In this document: positions 52,437 to 62,347 of the stretch, piece by piece
Position numbering within the stretch: the stretch's first letter is position 1
Layout of the letters: each line of letters begins with the position of its first letter
Origin: Paenibacillus planticolens
GTDB taxonomy: Bacteria; Bacillota; Bacilli; Paenibacillales; NBRC-103111
Length of the DNA stretch: 64,000 nt
Direction of reading: 5' to 3'
NCBI RefSeq assembly: GCF_013141725.1
Contig: NZ_WHNZ01000030.1
Location: 248,001-312,000 of the forward strand
The notes under the pieces: generated by a model
What the model was told of the DNA's origin: nothing
Databases searched by the model: none
The model's input: only the letters and a program-made list of their open reading frames with translations
Translations under genes and position numbers: made by a program

Positions 52437-54644
52437 TTAACGAATGCGGCTTTCTGTTAATTGGAACTGATTCATGAGCTGGAACAGGGATTGTGTAATC
52501 GCCCCGACATCTCCGGTCGTTCGGCGCACATGCAGCATATCCTGCAGGAGCTCTTGGACCGTGCGCTCCACCTCGGCGGATATTTGGCGGTTCTCTTTGC
52601 TTACGCCCGCTACTTTCTCCATCAGCGCCACCACTTCTTCCACCACTTGCGTCTTCATGGTGTCGTGGGCGCTTGCTTCGCTGAGAATTTCCGAGGCTGC
52701 CGCAACAATCTGCGTCCCTTCCCGCACGACCTTGGTGCCTTCCTCCATCGAGATGGAGGCTTCATTCGCATGACGCTCGATCTGCTCAATCGTGTCGTTG
52801 ATTTCCGTTGTCGACTTCTTCGTCAGATCGGCCAGCTTGCGAATTTCACCTGCAACGACCGCGAAGCCTTTGCCGTGCTCGCCTACTCGAGCCGCTTCAA
52901 TGGAAGCGTTCAGCGAAAGAAGATTCGTTTGCGCCGAAATTTCCTCAATCACCTTCAGCAGCCTTGGTATTTCTTGCGTAGTGAGCAGGAACGTTTGGAT
53001 GGTCCGATTCGTTTCGGCTACTTTGGCTGAAATCTGATCCATCTTATCGCCGATGCGCTCCACTTCGTCCTGGGCAACCGCAATTTGATCGGAGGCTTTC
53101 TCTTCCAGCTCACGCAGCGTGCCGCTCATATTTTGCGTGACATCTTTGGCGACATCGATGTCCTTCAGCTGTCCGCGCAAGGAGCGGATCATATTATGGA
53201 TCTGAGCGCTCATGCGGCCTGTCGATTGCTCCGTGGAGCCCGTCGATTCGTTAAGCCGGTCCTGACTAACCTGAACCTCAGCAGCGGCTTGTTTGACCTG
53301 CAGCATGATGCCCTCTAAGGAATCGATCATATTGTTGATCCACTTCGCCAGCTCCCTCGTTTCATCCCCTGCAAACTCCTGCACGCGCAAGCGCTGCGTC
53401 AAATCTCCGCTGCCTTCCGCGTTTAGCCGGATGAACTTATTGATTTGAGCCAGCTGCTTGACTAGCGGCTTGCTGCCTCTGCGCCTTATGACACCGGCGC
53501 CAATCCAGCCGTATAAAGCACTGGCGGCGGCTGTAATCGCTGCGCCCAGCCCACCCGATACATGGCCATTCAGCAGCCAGAAGCCCCCTCCGGAGAGTAA
53601 TATAAAACCTACAATAAATTTGAGCTGCAGGCTGAACATCTTCCAATCTATACTGCGAATCCGGTACACTTCTTCCAGATCCCCTTCGCACATCATTCCC
53701 CAAACATCCGGACAATGCGGCAGCTGGAAGGTAACGCCTTTCCCGATAACCGATATGTGCCGGTAATCGGAATATCCGGGAAATTCCACGAACAGATTAT
53801 GCCCTTTGGCAATGGTCCCCGCAACTCCGGGATGGAGCTGCCCTGTCGCCGGATCTGTGAAAATAAGCTCCAGCTCCGTATGCTCTTTCACGCCGACAAG
53901 GCCAAAATCCGTGCGAACGCCGTCTTTTAAATTATCGCCGTGTGTAAAGGTCAGATCCTCAAACCGGCTTCGCGATAACGCCGTGCCCGGAGCGATCTGC
54001 TTGTTCAATACCGGCTGTGCCATGAATAAATAGTTATCGCCTGAGTCCGGATACACGTGTCCCGATTCCCGCTGAATCAAATCCCCAAGCACGTCGTTCG
54101 GCACGCGGCCGCAGATGGCTCCTTGCCACTCCCCGTTCTCAATTACAGGCAGGATGAAGGCCATCGTCATCGCATCGTGGAAGGGCGATGTGCTTGGACC
54201 GATCTGCGCGGTCAGCGGGTCCGCGAATGGACCGAACAAACATTTCGCCCCTTTGCGCGTCTCGTCCAGCCCTTTGGCAAGCACGCTTCCCGCTGCATAC
54301 AGCTTCCCAATATGAGCAGGGTATGTGGAATGGATTACGCCTGCTCGTTCATTTAATATAAAAATTTCCGAGAAGTCGGCTCCGCTCTTTTGAGCGGCGG
54401 CAAGCATTTTCTGAAATGCTGCGGCATCCTGGGACAACTGCGGCGAGGCGGACGCCGATTCGGATATCATCGCATGCAGCCTGTCCAGATGAGACCAATA
54501 CGTATCTACCCAGCTTCGTAAAATTTCCGTTCTCGTATGGGCAATGCCTTCGAAGATATGTTCAACATCTTCCTTGAGATGTCGATTCAGCCGATATGAC
54601 CACCAGAGCGGCATCCCTTTTCGAAATCCAAGCCAATCAAACAT
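52437..54644 (-). CDS. Methyl-accepting chemotaxis protein with unusual membrane layout
   Basis: Encodes 735 residues from ATG 54644, chosen because AGGGGG lies 7 nt upstream; the ATG at 54689 has no site. The first 330 residues have no hydrophobic helix and contain a Cache/PDC-like region ([46 protein letters not shown]). Two helices follow as a tight hairpin (about 335-358 and 362-385), then a HAMP-like segment and the signalling domain with [50 protein letters not shown] at the tip. As drawn, both the sensor and signalling parts would be cytoplasmic, so it may sense an internal metabolite. Ligand unknown. Confidence 0.9.
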   Translation of the reverse strand: MFDWLGFRKGMPLWWSYRLNRHLKEDVEHIFEGIAHTRTEILRSWVDTYWSHLDRLHAMISESASASPQLSQDAAAFQKMLAAAQKSGADFSEIFILNERAGVIHSTYPAHIGKLYAAGSVLAKGLDETRKGAKCLFGPFADPLTAQIGPSTSPFHDAMTMAFILPVIENGEWQGAICGRVPNDVLGDLIQRESGHVYPDSGDNYLFMAQPVLNKQIAPGTALSRSRFEDLTFTHGDNLKDGVRTDFGLVGVKEHTELELIFTDPATGQLHPGVAGTIAKGHNLFVEFPGYSDYRHISVIGKGVTFQLPHCPDVWGMMCEGDLEEVYRIRSIDWKMFSLQLKFIVGFILLSGGGFWLLNGHVSGGLGAAITAAASALYGWIGAGVIRRRGSKPLVKQLAQINKFIRLNAEGSGDLTQRLRVQEFAGDETRELAKWINNMIDSLEGIMLQVKQAAAEVQVSQDRLNESTGSTEQSTGRMSAQIHNMIRSLRGQLKDIDVAKDVTQNMSGTLRELEEKASDQIAVAQDEVERIGDKMDQISAKVAETNRTIQTFLLTTQEIPRLLKVIEEISAQTNLLSLNASIEAARVGEHGKGFAVVAGEIRKLADLTKKSTTEINDTIEQIERHANEASISMEEGTKVVREGTQIVAAASEILSEASAHDTMKTQVVEEVVALMEKVAGVSKENRQISAEVERTVQELLQDMLHVRRTTGDVGAITQSLFQLMNQFQLTESRIR

Positions 54645-54916
54645 ACCCCGTCCCCCTATATTCACATAGCGTGTGAATTTTTTTAACATTTGTCATATTC
54701 GACATTCTATAGCGGTTTCTGTTGTAAATCAAGACAAAAGTGCGAATTGTTGAAAATTTTTAATACTTTTGTCCTACGAGGCAATTGGTTCCGATAAATT
54801 TAACGTAAGTTATATTGACATAATTTTCTGAAAAATCTACAATATAAGAAATAATAAGATTCACCATCAATTAACGTTATATTCCCTAACATGATTGCCG
54901 AATTAAGATCAGAAAG

Positions 54917-54995
54917 AAAGGAGGCCTGGTTTCCGCTTCGGGCCCTTATCTTCATGTAGCTTCCGAAGGCATAGTCAAGAAACCAGGAAGCTGCG
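54917..54995 (+). promoter_or_regulatory. Leader hairpin placing a strong Shine-Dalgarno next to the ATP-grasp start
   Basis: AAAGGAGG (54917-54924) is followed at once by CCTGGTTTC (54925-54933), which pairs perfectly with GAAACCAGG (54979-54987); inside, CTTCGG (54936-54941) pairs with CCGAAG (54963-54968). After the stem, 8 nt (AAGCTGCG) lead to ATG 54996. Folding would bring the strong site to normal distance from the start; unfolded it is 71 nt away. A weaker site (AGGAAG) overlaps the 3' arm. Confidence 0.7.
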
Positions 54996-56453
54996 ATGTC
55001 CAAACCTGAGAATCTGGTCACCACGCCCTATGATCCCCACCCTTTTTACGATGAAATGTTTGTGAACGCCTATTCCGTTAGGCCCCATTATCAAACCGTG
55101 TTCCGTCAGTTCATGGCCATGAAGGCAGGCAGTCTTAGCAAGCGCCAAGCCGCCACGATGAAACGGATGATGGAAGAAGGAATTACCTTCACCCTCTATA
55201 GCCCCGATCAAACCGAGGCGCTCGAACGCACGATTCCTTTCGATCCGATCCCGCGCATCATCCCTAGGGAGGAGTGGCATAAGCTTGAAAAAGGGCTCGG
55301 GCAGCGTGTCAAAGCGCTGAATTTGTTTCTCAAGGACATCTACCATGACCAATGCATCCTGAAGGATGGCATCATCCCCAGAAAAATGGTTCTGTCCAAT
55401 TGCTATTTCCGACCCGAAATGATGCGTCTGTCCATCCCGGGCGATGTGTACGTAACCGTTTCGGGCATCGATCTAATCCGTGATGAGCACGGCGAATACT
55501 TCGTTCTTGAAGATAACCTCCGCTCGCCGTCCGGTTTCTCCTATTTATTCAAAAGCCGTTCCATCATGACACACTTGTTCCCCGAGCTTGTTTTCAGCCA
55601 CTCCATCCAAGATATCGAACAGAGCTTAAATGTATTTCTGTCCGCCCTGCGCAGGCTGAGCCCTTCCGGGAAAACAGATCCCGTCATTGGCCTTCTAACC
55701 CCAGGCTGTTACAATTCAGCCTACTTCGAACATACGTTCCTTGCCCAACAAATGGGGATCGAACTTGTGGAAGGGAACGATCTCGTCGTCATCGATCACA
55801 AGGTGTACATTCGCGGAATCAAAGGACTTCGCCAGATCGATGTACTATACCGCAGAATTGACGACGATTTCCTTGATCCGCTTGCTTTTGATCCGAATTC
55901 CCTGCTTGGCGTAGCGGGCATTATGAATGCCTACCGGGCCGGAAACATCAACATCGTCAATGCTCCGGGCACAGGCGTAGCGGATGACAAAGCCATTTAT
56001 GCCTACGTTCCGGACATGATCCGCTACTATTTAAACGAGGAACCTATCCTAAATAACGTGCCTACTTATATTCTTTCAAGACCGGACGAAAGGGAGTATG
56101 TGCTGCAGCATCTTCACACCATGGTCGTCAAAGAAACATCGCTCTCCGGAGGATACGGAATGCTCATCGGACCCTCGGCTTCCGAAAGCGAGTTGGCGGA
56201 TTTCAGGCTGAGGATCATCGCGAATCCTGAACGATATATCGCTCAACCGACCATTCAGCTTTCAAGAGCCCCTGTCATGATGGACGGTCAAATGGCTGCG
56301 CGGCATATCGATCTTCGGGCCTTCGTTATCGCAGGCGAAACGATTCAAGTTATTCCGGGCGGACTTACGCGGGTAGCGCTCAAAGAAGGTTCGCTCGTTG
56401 TAAACTCCTCGCAAGGCGGCGGCTGCAAAGACACATGGGTGACGAATGGATAG
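54996..56453 (+). CDS. Circularly permuted type 2 ATP-grasp protein (DUF404/DUF407)
   Basis: Encodes 485 residues. Typical segments: DEMFVNAYSVRPHYQTVFRQF, RIIPREEWHKLEKGLGQRVKALNLFLKDIY, RPSGFSYLFKSRSIM-like ENLRSPSGFSY, VGLLTPGCYNSAYFEHTFLAQQMGI-like stretch and NAPGTGVADDKAIYAYVPDMIRYYL, the last in the ATP-grasp core. The family is predicted to ligate a carboxylate to an amine with ATP. It is almost always encoded with an alpha-E protein and a transglutaminase, as here; the product is not known. A leader hairpin precedes it, and the next gene begins 32 bp after its stop. Confidence 0.93.
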   Translation: MSKPENLVTTPYDPHPFYDEMFVNAYSVRPHYQTVFRQFMAMKAGSLSKRQAATMKRMMEEGITFTLYSPDQTEALERTIPFDPIPRIIPREEWHKLEKGLGQRVKALNLFLKDIYHDQCILKDGIIPRKMVLSNCYFRPEMMRLSIPGDVYVTVSGIDLIRDEHGEYFVLEDNLRSPSGFSYLFKSRSIMTHLFPELVFSHSIQDIEQSLNVFLSALRRLSPSGKTDPVIGLLTPGCYNSAYFEHTFLAQQMGIELVEGNDLVVIDHKVYIRGIKGLRQIDVLYRRIDDDFLDPLAFDPNSLLGVAGIMNAYRAGNINIVNAPGTGVADDKAIYAYVPDMIRYYLNEEPILNNVPTYILSRPDEREYVLQHLHTMVVKETSLSGGYGMLIGPSASESELADFRLRIIANPERYIAQPTIQLSRAPVMMDGQMAARHIDLRAFVIAGETIQVIPGGLTRVALKEGSLVVNSSQGGGCKDTWVTNG

Positions 56454-56485
56454 AGATCCACATTAAGATGGGAGGCCAGCTGAAC

Positions 56486-57445
56486 ATGGTGATGATGGGA
56501 CGAACAGCGGAAGCTTTATTCTGGATCGGCAGGTATACGGAAAGAACAGAGAATCATGCGAGGCTAATTGATGTGTATTACCATATTCGCGAGGAACGGG
56601 AGAGCGGCAGCGGTCAATCCTGGAGCAGGCTAATCGATACGATCGGTGACAGGACGGCATTCACAGAGCATTACAGCTCCTTCACCGAGCAGCATGTCCT
56701 CCAGTACATTACACTCGACAAAAATAATGTCAATTCTTTATTGGCCTGTACCAATCATGCCCGTACCAATCTGCGTAATATTCGGGAGAAAATGCCCTCC
56801 GAGCTGTGGGATATTATGAATGGCTTGTATTTGTGGCTAAAAGAGAAAGATGTCCGCGATATCACAAGCGATTCGCCTCATTTGTTTTACCGGTTCGTCC
56901 GTGACAGCTTATCCATGTTTCACGGGGCCGCCACCTCGGTCATGCCGCGCCAGAATGAATGGCATTTCATTGAAGCGGGACGCTATTTGGAGCGTGCTGA
57001 AAACTTGCTGCGCTTGCTGCAATCTTTGGGCCAGGATTACGCCAGAGAGGAATCGTCTTCCTACCCGCTGATGCTCTCTGTTCTGAAATCGGTCAGCGGC
57101 TATGAATCGTTCCGCAGGGAATATGCGGATACCGTAAACCTAAGCAACATCATCAAATTCCTGATGCTGCATGAGGCTTTTCCCCGTTCGATCAGCTACG
57201 CTTTCCAAGCGCTGGAGCGATCGTTAAAGAGCATACAAATGGAAGACCCGGATTTGAACATGACGGTACGCAAACTCGCCAAACTGGCAGGAAAAGTGAA
57301 AGCTAACCTGGCTTGCATGGACGAGGACGATATTTTATCCGGTAAATTGGAAATGACGCTGCAGGCTCTCCGGGAATCGTGCAATGGGATGGGCTTGCGG
57401 ATGACCAAAGTCTTTTTTCCCTCCCGGGAGGAGGTCATTGCATGA
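56486..57445 (+). CDS. Alpha-E domain protein (DUF403)
   Basis: Encodes 319 residues; ATG 56486 has GGGAGG 10 nt upstream and gives the family N-terminus MVMMGRTAEALFWIGRYTER. The chain is nearly all helical with the conserved segments HFIEAGRYLERAENLLRLL, LSNIIKFLMLHEAFPRSISYAF and an Arg-rich pattern typical of alpha-E. Its function is unknown, but it accompanies the ATP-grasp protein and the transglutaminase in many bacteria, probably as part of one amide-forming or peptide-modifying complex. Its stop overlaps the start of the next gene (ATGA). Confidence 0.93.
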   Translation: MVMMGRTAEALFWIGRYTERTENHARLIDVYYHIREERESGSGQSWSRLIDTIGDRTAFTEHYSSFTEQHVLQYITLDKNNVNSLLACTNHARTNLRNIREKMPSELWDIMNGLYLWLKEKDVRDITSDSPHLFYRFVRDSLSMFHGAATSVMPRQNEWHFIEAGRYLERAENLLRLLQSLGQDYAREESSSYPLMLSVLKSVSGYESFRREYADTVNLSNIIKFLMLHEAFPRSISYAFQALERSLKSIQMEDPDLNMTVRKLAKLAGKVKANLACMDEDDILSGKLEMTLQALRESCNGMGLRMTKVFFPSREEVIA

Positions 57446-58305
57446 AAATGCTGGAGATCACGCATATCACGCGCTATTCCTACACAGATTCGGCACAGGA
57501 CAGTGTCAATGAAGTGCGTTTGACGCCGCTGACCGACAACCGTCAATCCTGCTACCACCACAGCATTATGACGGAGCCGGTAACTGCCTTTTTTACGTAT
57601 TCGGATTACTTTCATAACCGTGTGCATGCCTTCACCGTCAATAACATCCATCGCGAGCTCACGATTAAAATGACGTCCACCGTTGTCACACACGATAACG
57701 ATAACACCCCGCGCACAGCCTTCTCGCCCTACGAGGAGAAAGCGCTGCGGCTTAGCGATGAGTTCCAGAATGAACACGCCGAATATTTGCTGCCTACAGG
57801 GTATACGGAGCTGACAAGTGAAATCAAGGCCTATTCCGATGCTATTTCGGATCAGCATATTTCTTTATTTGAGCTGCTTAGCACGATTAACACAACGATT
57901 CACCGCGATTTCACGTACGATCCCTCCGCTACTTCGGTGCAGACCACGGTGGGCGAAATGCTGCAGCTTAGGCGGGGCGTATGCCAGGACTATTCGCATT
58001 TGATGATCGCCGTTTGCCGGGATAAAGGCATACCCGCAAGGTATGTGAGCGGCTACCATTTCGTTGGCGATTTGCAGGGAGGAAGCGCGGAATTTACGCA
58101 AGCCTCCCACGCCTGGGTCGAATGCCTCATCCCGGGCAGCGGCTGGTTCGGCTATGACCCCACCAACAACTGCGAAGTCAATTGGCGCTATATTAAGCTG
58201 GGTCATGGCCGGGATTACAACGATATCGTTCCCGTCAAAGGCGTCTATCGCGGATCCGGCGGGCAGGATCTGGAAGTCATCGTCGACGTCAAACTGATTG
58301 AATGA
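57442..58305 (+). CDS. Transglutaminase-like protein of the ATP-grasp/alpha-E cluster
   Basis: Encodes 287 residues; ATG 57442 has GGAGGAGGT just upstream and overlaps the alpha-E stop by 4 bp. An N-terminal beta-rich domain (MLEITHITRYSYTDSAQDSV, Bact_transglu_N type) is followed by the transglutaminase core with Cys in RRGVCQDYSHLMIAVCR (about 178), His in QASHAWVECLIPG (about 222) and Asp in GWFGYDPTNN. The triad is complete, so it is expected to be a cysteine peptidase or amidase acting on the bond made by the ATP-grasp partner. No signal peptide is seen. Substrate unknown. Confidence 0.93.
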   Translation: MKMLEITHITRYSYTDSAQDSVNEVRLTPLTDNRQSCYHHSIMTEPVTAFFTYSDYFHNRVHAFTVNNIHRELTIKMTSTVVTHDNDNTPRTAFSPYEEKALRLSDEFQNEHAEYLLPTGYTELTSEIKAYSDAISDQHISLFELLSTINTTIHRDFTYDPSATSVQTTVGEMLQLRRGVCQDYSHLMIAVCRDKGIPARYVSGYHFVGDLQGGSAEFTQASHAWVECLIPGSGWFGYDPTNNCEVNWRYIKLGHGRDYNDIVPVKGVYRGSGGQDLEVIVDVKLIE

Positions 58306-58342
58306 GCTCTATTTGAAATGAATACGCCGGATTATTCGCCAT

Positions 58343-59428
58343 TTATGATTTCGGCACCCAACATTGTGGCTCTGTCGTGATTGTTTCTCCGGTTTGAATC
58401 GCTTTCTCGATCATCATCCCGATATACTGGTCCTGCGAAGCCTCTTCGAGACTATAGAAGCTAGGTCCGCCGAACGTGTAGTCCGCCATTTTTTGCAAAC
58501 ATACGGCAATAGCAATCTCGTCATCATATAACCTCGCCGGAGCGAACGGATTCTCGTAAACCCATTGTTCTCCGCAAAGGATTCCTTTCAGATAATAGCC
58601 TTCGGCATTTTCCAACTCGCCTCTGTTCATGCGCTGCAGCTCCAACCGAAGCTCTGTGCACGATTCCTGTTGGATCAGCACCCGGTTGTCAAAGATTTCC
58701 CCGCGCTCTCCTCTCACGGACAAATGATTCGAACGAGTCCATGAGCGGTGCTGGTCCTTCGTAAAATCATAAATACCCAGACGATCTCCGAAATCCAGCC
58801 ATGCCAAATCCCTCTGCAACGGGATCAGTTTATCTTCTGTAGGCGGACCGCTGCGATTAGGACCCTGAACCCACTTCGACTCAAAACGCATCGCCTTAAT
58901 GCGTACGTCCTCGAAGTTGACCCCGAGCATTTTCCGAATTAAGCTGACGCCATGGTAGAACTGTGAAATTGAAACCGTCGTTTCGGTAATTTTACCAAGT
59001 CGACCTGATCGAATGAGCTCCAAGCGGGCTTGCTGTACAGGATGAAAATGGTACTGCTCCGCTACCTGAACACGAGCACCTTTAAGGGTTAATTGATTAT
59101 GCAAAAGCTGGAGTCCGCTCAGATCGGAAGCAGGCGGCGTTTCCAACAAAGCGGGTATTCCCCGCTCCGCCAACTTTAGCAGATACTCCAGACTCTGCGA
59201 AGGAGAGACGGAAACGACGACAAAATCAGGCTGCTCGCTCTCAAGAAGCTGCTCAAGCGTTCGGTAGGTCGGCGTTCCCCACTTCGACTCCATTTCCTTG
59301 GCTTTGTCCTCGTTCCTTACGACCATTCCACTAATTTCGAACCGCTCAGGCAGCGCCTGAGCAATCCTTAGAAAATATTGCGCCCGAAAACCGGCACCGC
59401 CAATCAAGCTAAATTTCACTGTACTCAT
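58343..59428 (-). CDS. Gfo/Idh/MocA family oxidoreductase
   Basis: Encodes 361 residues; ATG 59428 has GGGGAGG 9 nt upstream and lies inside the 3' end of the preceding gene (20-bp overlap), so the two are translationally coupled. The N-terminal Rossmann fold reads KFSLIGGAGFRAQYFLRIAQAL, and the family motif is the ALLETPPASD stretch, where most relatives have a Lys in EKP: the Lys is replaced by Thr-Pro. The C-terminal domain has VAEQYHFHPVQQARLELI. Members oxidise or reduce sugars, inositols or sugar acids with NAD(P). The missing catalytic Lys makes the activity uncertain. Probably part of a polyol or sugar catabolic pair with the next gene. Confidence 0.87.
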   Translation of the reverse strand: MSTVKFSLIGGAGFRAQYFLRIAQALPERFEISGMVVRNEDKAKEMESKWGTPTYRTLEQLLESEQPDFVVVSVSPSQSLEYLLKLAERGIPALLETPPASDLSGLQLLHNQLTLKGARVQVAEQYHFHPVQQARLELIRSGRLGKITETTVSISQFYHGVSLIRKMLGVNFEDVRIKAMRFESKWVQGPNRSGPPTEDKLIPLQRDLAWLDFGDRLGIYDFTKDQHRSWTRSNHLSVRGERGEIFDNRVLIQQESCTELRLELQRMNRGELENAEGYYLKGILCGEQWVYENPFAPARLYDDEIAIAVCLQKMADYTFGGPSFYSLEEASQDQYIGMMIEKAIQTGETITTEPQCWVPKS

Positions 59429-60521
59429 CGAAACTTTCCTCCCCATTCTCGGCTTGTAGAACTTCGTTCGGATATACCATGACCTTCAGGCTGCCGCTCT
59501 TGTTATGAATGGCACGCTCCAGCGCGTCCTGCGTCTGCTCCAACGGATAACGGTCTGTAATAAGCGCCATCGCGTCTATGCCATCACCGGCAAGAAATTT
59601 AATGCCCGTCGGATAGGTGTTCGCATAGCGGAAAACCCCGTAAATATCAATTTCATTGTCCGCCATGAACGGGACATTCAGGGGGATTTCATCCTGCGCA
59701 GGCAAGCCTACGATCACAAGCTTGCCGCCACGGCGCAGTGAATAGAGCGCCGATTGCAAAGCTCTCGGATTGCCGGCCGTCTCCCAGGCGGCATCCACGC
59801 CAAGCCCGGCCGTCATCTCCTTGATGCGCCCAACCGCATCTTCTTCTCTGACGTTGATGACGTCCGTCGCTCCCATCCGTTTGGCGGCATCCAATCGTAC
59901 TTGCTCCAGATCGGTGACAATGATCCGGCTTGCGCCGAATGATTTGGCTGCCGCAACAGCCATGAGGCCGACGGGGCCCATGCCCATGATGGCAACCGTC
60001 GAACCCGCCTGCAGGCTGCAGCGCTTAGCCGCATGAATGCCGACGGAGAAAGGCTCGACCAGCGCCGCCGCTTCAAAGGACAAATGATCCGGAATGGCGA
60101 ACACCATATCCCCGCGGATTTTCATATATTGGACGAATGCGCCGTCCACCGGCGGAGTCGCCAGGAACTGCACGTCCGGACACAGATTGTAACGGCCTTC
60201 CTTACAAGCCTGACAGTATCCGCAGGTGACGCCTGGCTCGATCGCAACGCGGTCGCCAAGGCTCACGTTTGTTACGGAAGCGCCTGCAGCCACAATAATG
60301 CCGGCGCATTCATGCCCAAGAATAATCGGCTTTTCGACCACGTAGCGGCCAATTCGGCCATTTTCAAAATAATGAACGTCCGAACCGCATACACCGACAG
60401 CCATCACTTTAATTAACACTTCATTCGCGTCAATTTGCGGGACAGGGCGCTCCTCCATCACGATCGTTCCAGGCTTCGTCATGACAGCCGCTTTCATCAC
60501 TGCAGGTAGTTGTCCATTCAT
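59409..60521 (-). CDS. Zinc-dependent medium-chain dehydrogenase (sorbitol/xylitol dehydrogenase type)
   Basis: Encodes 370 residues; ATG 60521 follows AAGGAG by 9 nt. Catalytic zinc ligands are in VGVCGSDVHYFENGRIGRYVV and LGHECAG; the structural zinc site is CGYCQACKEGRYNLC. The cofactor fold has MGMGPVGLMAVAAAKSFGA, followed by the NAD-favouring Asp in IIVTDLEQ. The layout is that of sorbitol or xylitol dehydrogenases, which oxidise a polyol to a ketose in the cytoplasm. The gene overlaps the Gfo/Idh/MocA gene and lies 20 bp downstream of the regulator gene, so the second YesM/YesN pair probably controls it. Confidence 0.92.
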   Translation of the reverse strand: MNGQLPAVMKAAVMTKPGTIVMEERPVPQIDANEVLIKVMAVGVCGSDVHYFENGRIGRYVVEKPIILGHECAGIIVAAGASVTNVSLGDRVAIEPGVTCGYCQACKEGRYNLCPDVQFLATPPVDGAFVQYMKIRGDMVFAIPDHLSFEAAALVEPFSVGIHAAKRCSLQAGSTVAIMGMGPVGLMAVAAAKSFGASRIIVTDLEQVRLDAAKRMGATDVINVREEDAVGRIKEMTAGLGVDAAWETAGNPRALQSALYSLRRGGKLVIVGLPAQDEIPLNVPFMADNEIDIYGVFRYANTYPTGIKFLAGDGIDAMALITDRYPLEQTQDALERAIHNKSGSLKVMVYPNEVLQAENGEESFDEYSEI

Positions 60522-60541
60522 TTCTTCTCGCTCCTTTTAGA

Positions 60542-62161
60542 TCATTTAATGAGTTCCGTCGGGTTCATGCCGGTAAATTTCTTGAAAAGCGTGCTGAAAT
60601 AAGGCACATTTTTGTAACCAACCTGCTCAGCTACCTCATACACAAGCATGTTTCTTTCCAGCAGCAGTTCCCTTGCTTTTTCGATGCGCACACGCGTCAA
60701 ATAGGTGTTGAACGTCTCGCCGGTCACATTTTTGAAAATGATCGACAAATGATTTCGCGAGATATACACCTTATCCGCCAAATCGGCAAGCGTCATATCG
60801 TCCGCGTAATGCTCATGTATATATTGTGTCATGAAATCGACGGCTTGTCTGTGTTTACTGTTACCCTTCCACTGTCTGCTGCTGAAAATGACGCATATTT
60901 TGGCGGTAAGCCATTCCGATAACTGCTCCGGCAAGGTAAGTCCGACCATTTCTTTCACAATTTGATCATTCGGAAAAATATCATCGAGTACCATGCCCAC
61001 TTCATAGAGACAATAGGCAAAAATTCCCCAAAGGTCTCCCGCCAGCATTTGCACGTAATCTGGTGTAATCCCTTTTTGTTCCTTCAGTTGTTCGATATAT
61101 TGGGCCACAAGCTGATGAGCCTGAGTTTCCTGCGAGGCCTTCATCGCACCGGCTAATTCAAAATAAAATTTGGCCGGCCGCATCACCAGCGTTCCCTGAT
61201 CGTTTCTCATATCCTCACTATACACAAACAAATCATAAGCCGGAGCGACCCGCCCATCTTTCAAATCGATGGCGCGGAACGCTTCCTCCGTCGAATCCGG
61301 CATTTCCGTCCAGTCCTCTTTCGTCCCTCCGATGCCGACTCGAATCACAAGCTTCAAATAACCTTTGATGCAGTCAATGAGTCTGATCCCGAGCTCACCA
61401 AGCTTCTGCGTAAGCTTATGCTGCGAACAACCGGCCTCCGGATGAAGGATGAGCACGGCTCTTGTCCCATGAAGCTCTACGTATTCAATCGCAGAAAACG
61501 ATTCGCGCGCAACTTCACAAACGACATTGCTAATGGCAAAGCGAAACAAGCTCCAGTCGGGAAGCGACAGGTTCGAGGTGCGAACGTCACGGATCAGGTC
61601 GATGCCAATGACCACATGCTTGCTCTCCGCCCAAAAGCGGTACGGTTCCGGCAGCCGACCCTCATTCCGATAAGAGCTGTCCAATGTACCGGCTACAGCC
61701 GATTTCACCCATTCCTTTTCAATGAATGGCTCGTAGAGCATCAATTTCTGCCGAAGCTCGTCCTGCTTAATTCGCTTCTCTTCTTCTTCCATCAGCTCCT
61801 GGGTAACTTTACCCAGAATCGTTTTCAACGTAGGGACACTAATCGGCTTTGACAAATAATCGGTGACATTGTGCCGAAGCGCTTGCCTCGCATGCTCAAA
61901 ATCCTGATATCCGCTCAAAATAATAATTTTGCCGCCATAGCCTTCTTTTCTTAGCTGTTCTATCATATCAAGGCCATTCATGACCGGCATATAAATATCT
62001 GTAATGACAATATCCGGCGCAGACGACCTGATGAGCTCCAGACCGTCCTCGCCGTTCAACGCTTCCCCAGCCCATTCTGCATCCAGTTCATCCCAAGGTA
62101 TGGCTCGTTTCATTCCCTGAAGAACTTGGCGTTCATCGTCTATGATCGCAATCTTCCACAC
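60542..62161 (-). CDS. YesN-type response regulator (REC plus AraC-type DNA-binding domain), large
   Basis: Encodes 539 residues from a GTG start with GGAGG 8 nt upstream. The receiver (1-120) has IIDDERQ, the phosphorylated Asp in DIVITDIYMPVMNG and the Lys in YLSKPIS. A long middle region (about 130-420) resembles the YesN/cyclase-like linker of unknown role. The C-terminus has two helix-turn-helix motifs (MTLADLADKVYISRNHLSIIFKNV and VYEVAEQVGYKNVPYFSTLFKKF). It is followed by the polyol dehydrogenase and Gfo/Idh/MocA genes and preceded by the YesM-type kinase, so it probably controls use of a sugar or polyol. Confidence 0.93.
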   Translation of the reverse strand: MWKIAIIDDERQVLQGMKRAIPWDELDAEWAGEALNGEDGLELIRSSAPDIVITDIYMPVMNGLDMIEQLRKEGYGGKIIILSGYQDFEHARQALRHNVTDYLSKPISVPTLKTILGKVTQELMEEEEKRIKQDELRQKLMLYEPFIEKEWVKSAVAGTLDSSYRNEGRLPEPYRFWAESKHVVIGIDLIRDVRTSNLSLPDWSLFRFAISNVVCEVARESFSAIEYVELHGTRAVLILHPEAGCSQHKLTQKLGELGIRLIDCIKGYLKLVIRVGIGGTKEDWTEMPDSTEEAFRAIDLKDGRVAPAYDLFVYSEDMRNDQGTLVMRPAKFYFELAGAMKASQETQAHQLVAQYIEQLKEQKGITPDYVQMLAGDLWGIFAYCLYEVGMVLDDIFPNDQIVKEMVGLTLPEQLSEWLTAKICVIFSSRQWKGNSKHRQAVDFMTQYIHEHYADDMTLADLADKVYISRNHLSIIFKNVTGETFNTYLTRVRIEKARELLLERNMLVYEVAEQVGYKNVPYFSTLFKKFTGMNPTELIK

Positions 62162-62347
62162 AACGCTGGCCTCCTTACCTTCAACTAATGTTAAGCTAAG
62201 CGACTGCTATGTCATATAACTGCGGCCCGGAACAAGCTTTTGTTCCAGGCTTCATTATTTCATATATCCAAACATACTTTCATACTATCAATCCATGCTT
62301 CTCTTTGAAATAAGAAAAATGCACGATTTATTTTAAAATACAACGAA

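Noticed and set aside
62228..62250. Terminator between the second YesM and YesN genes
   Set aside because: GGAACAA/TTGTTCC forms a hairpin but no T-run follows on the minus strand, so termination is not supported.
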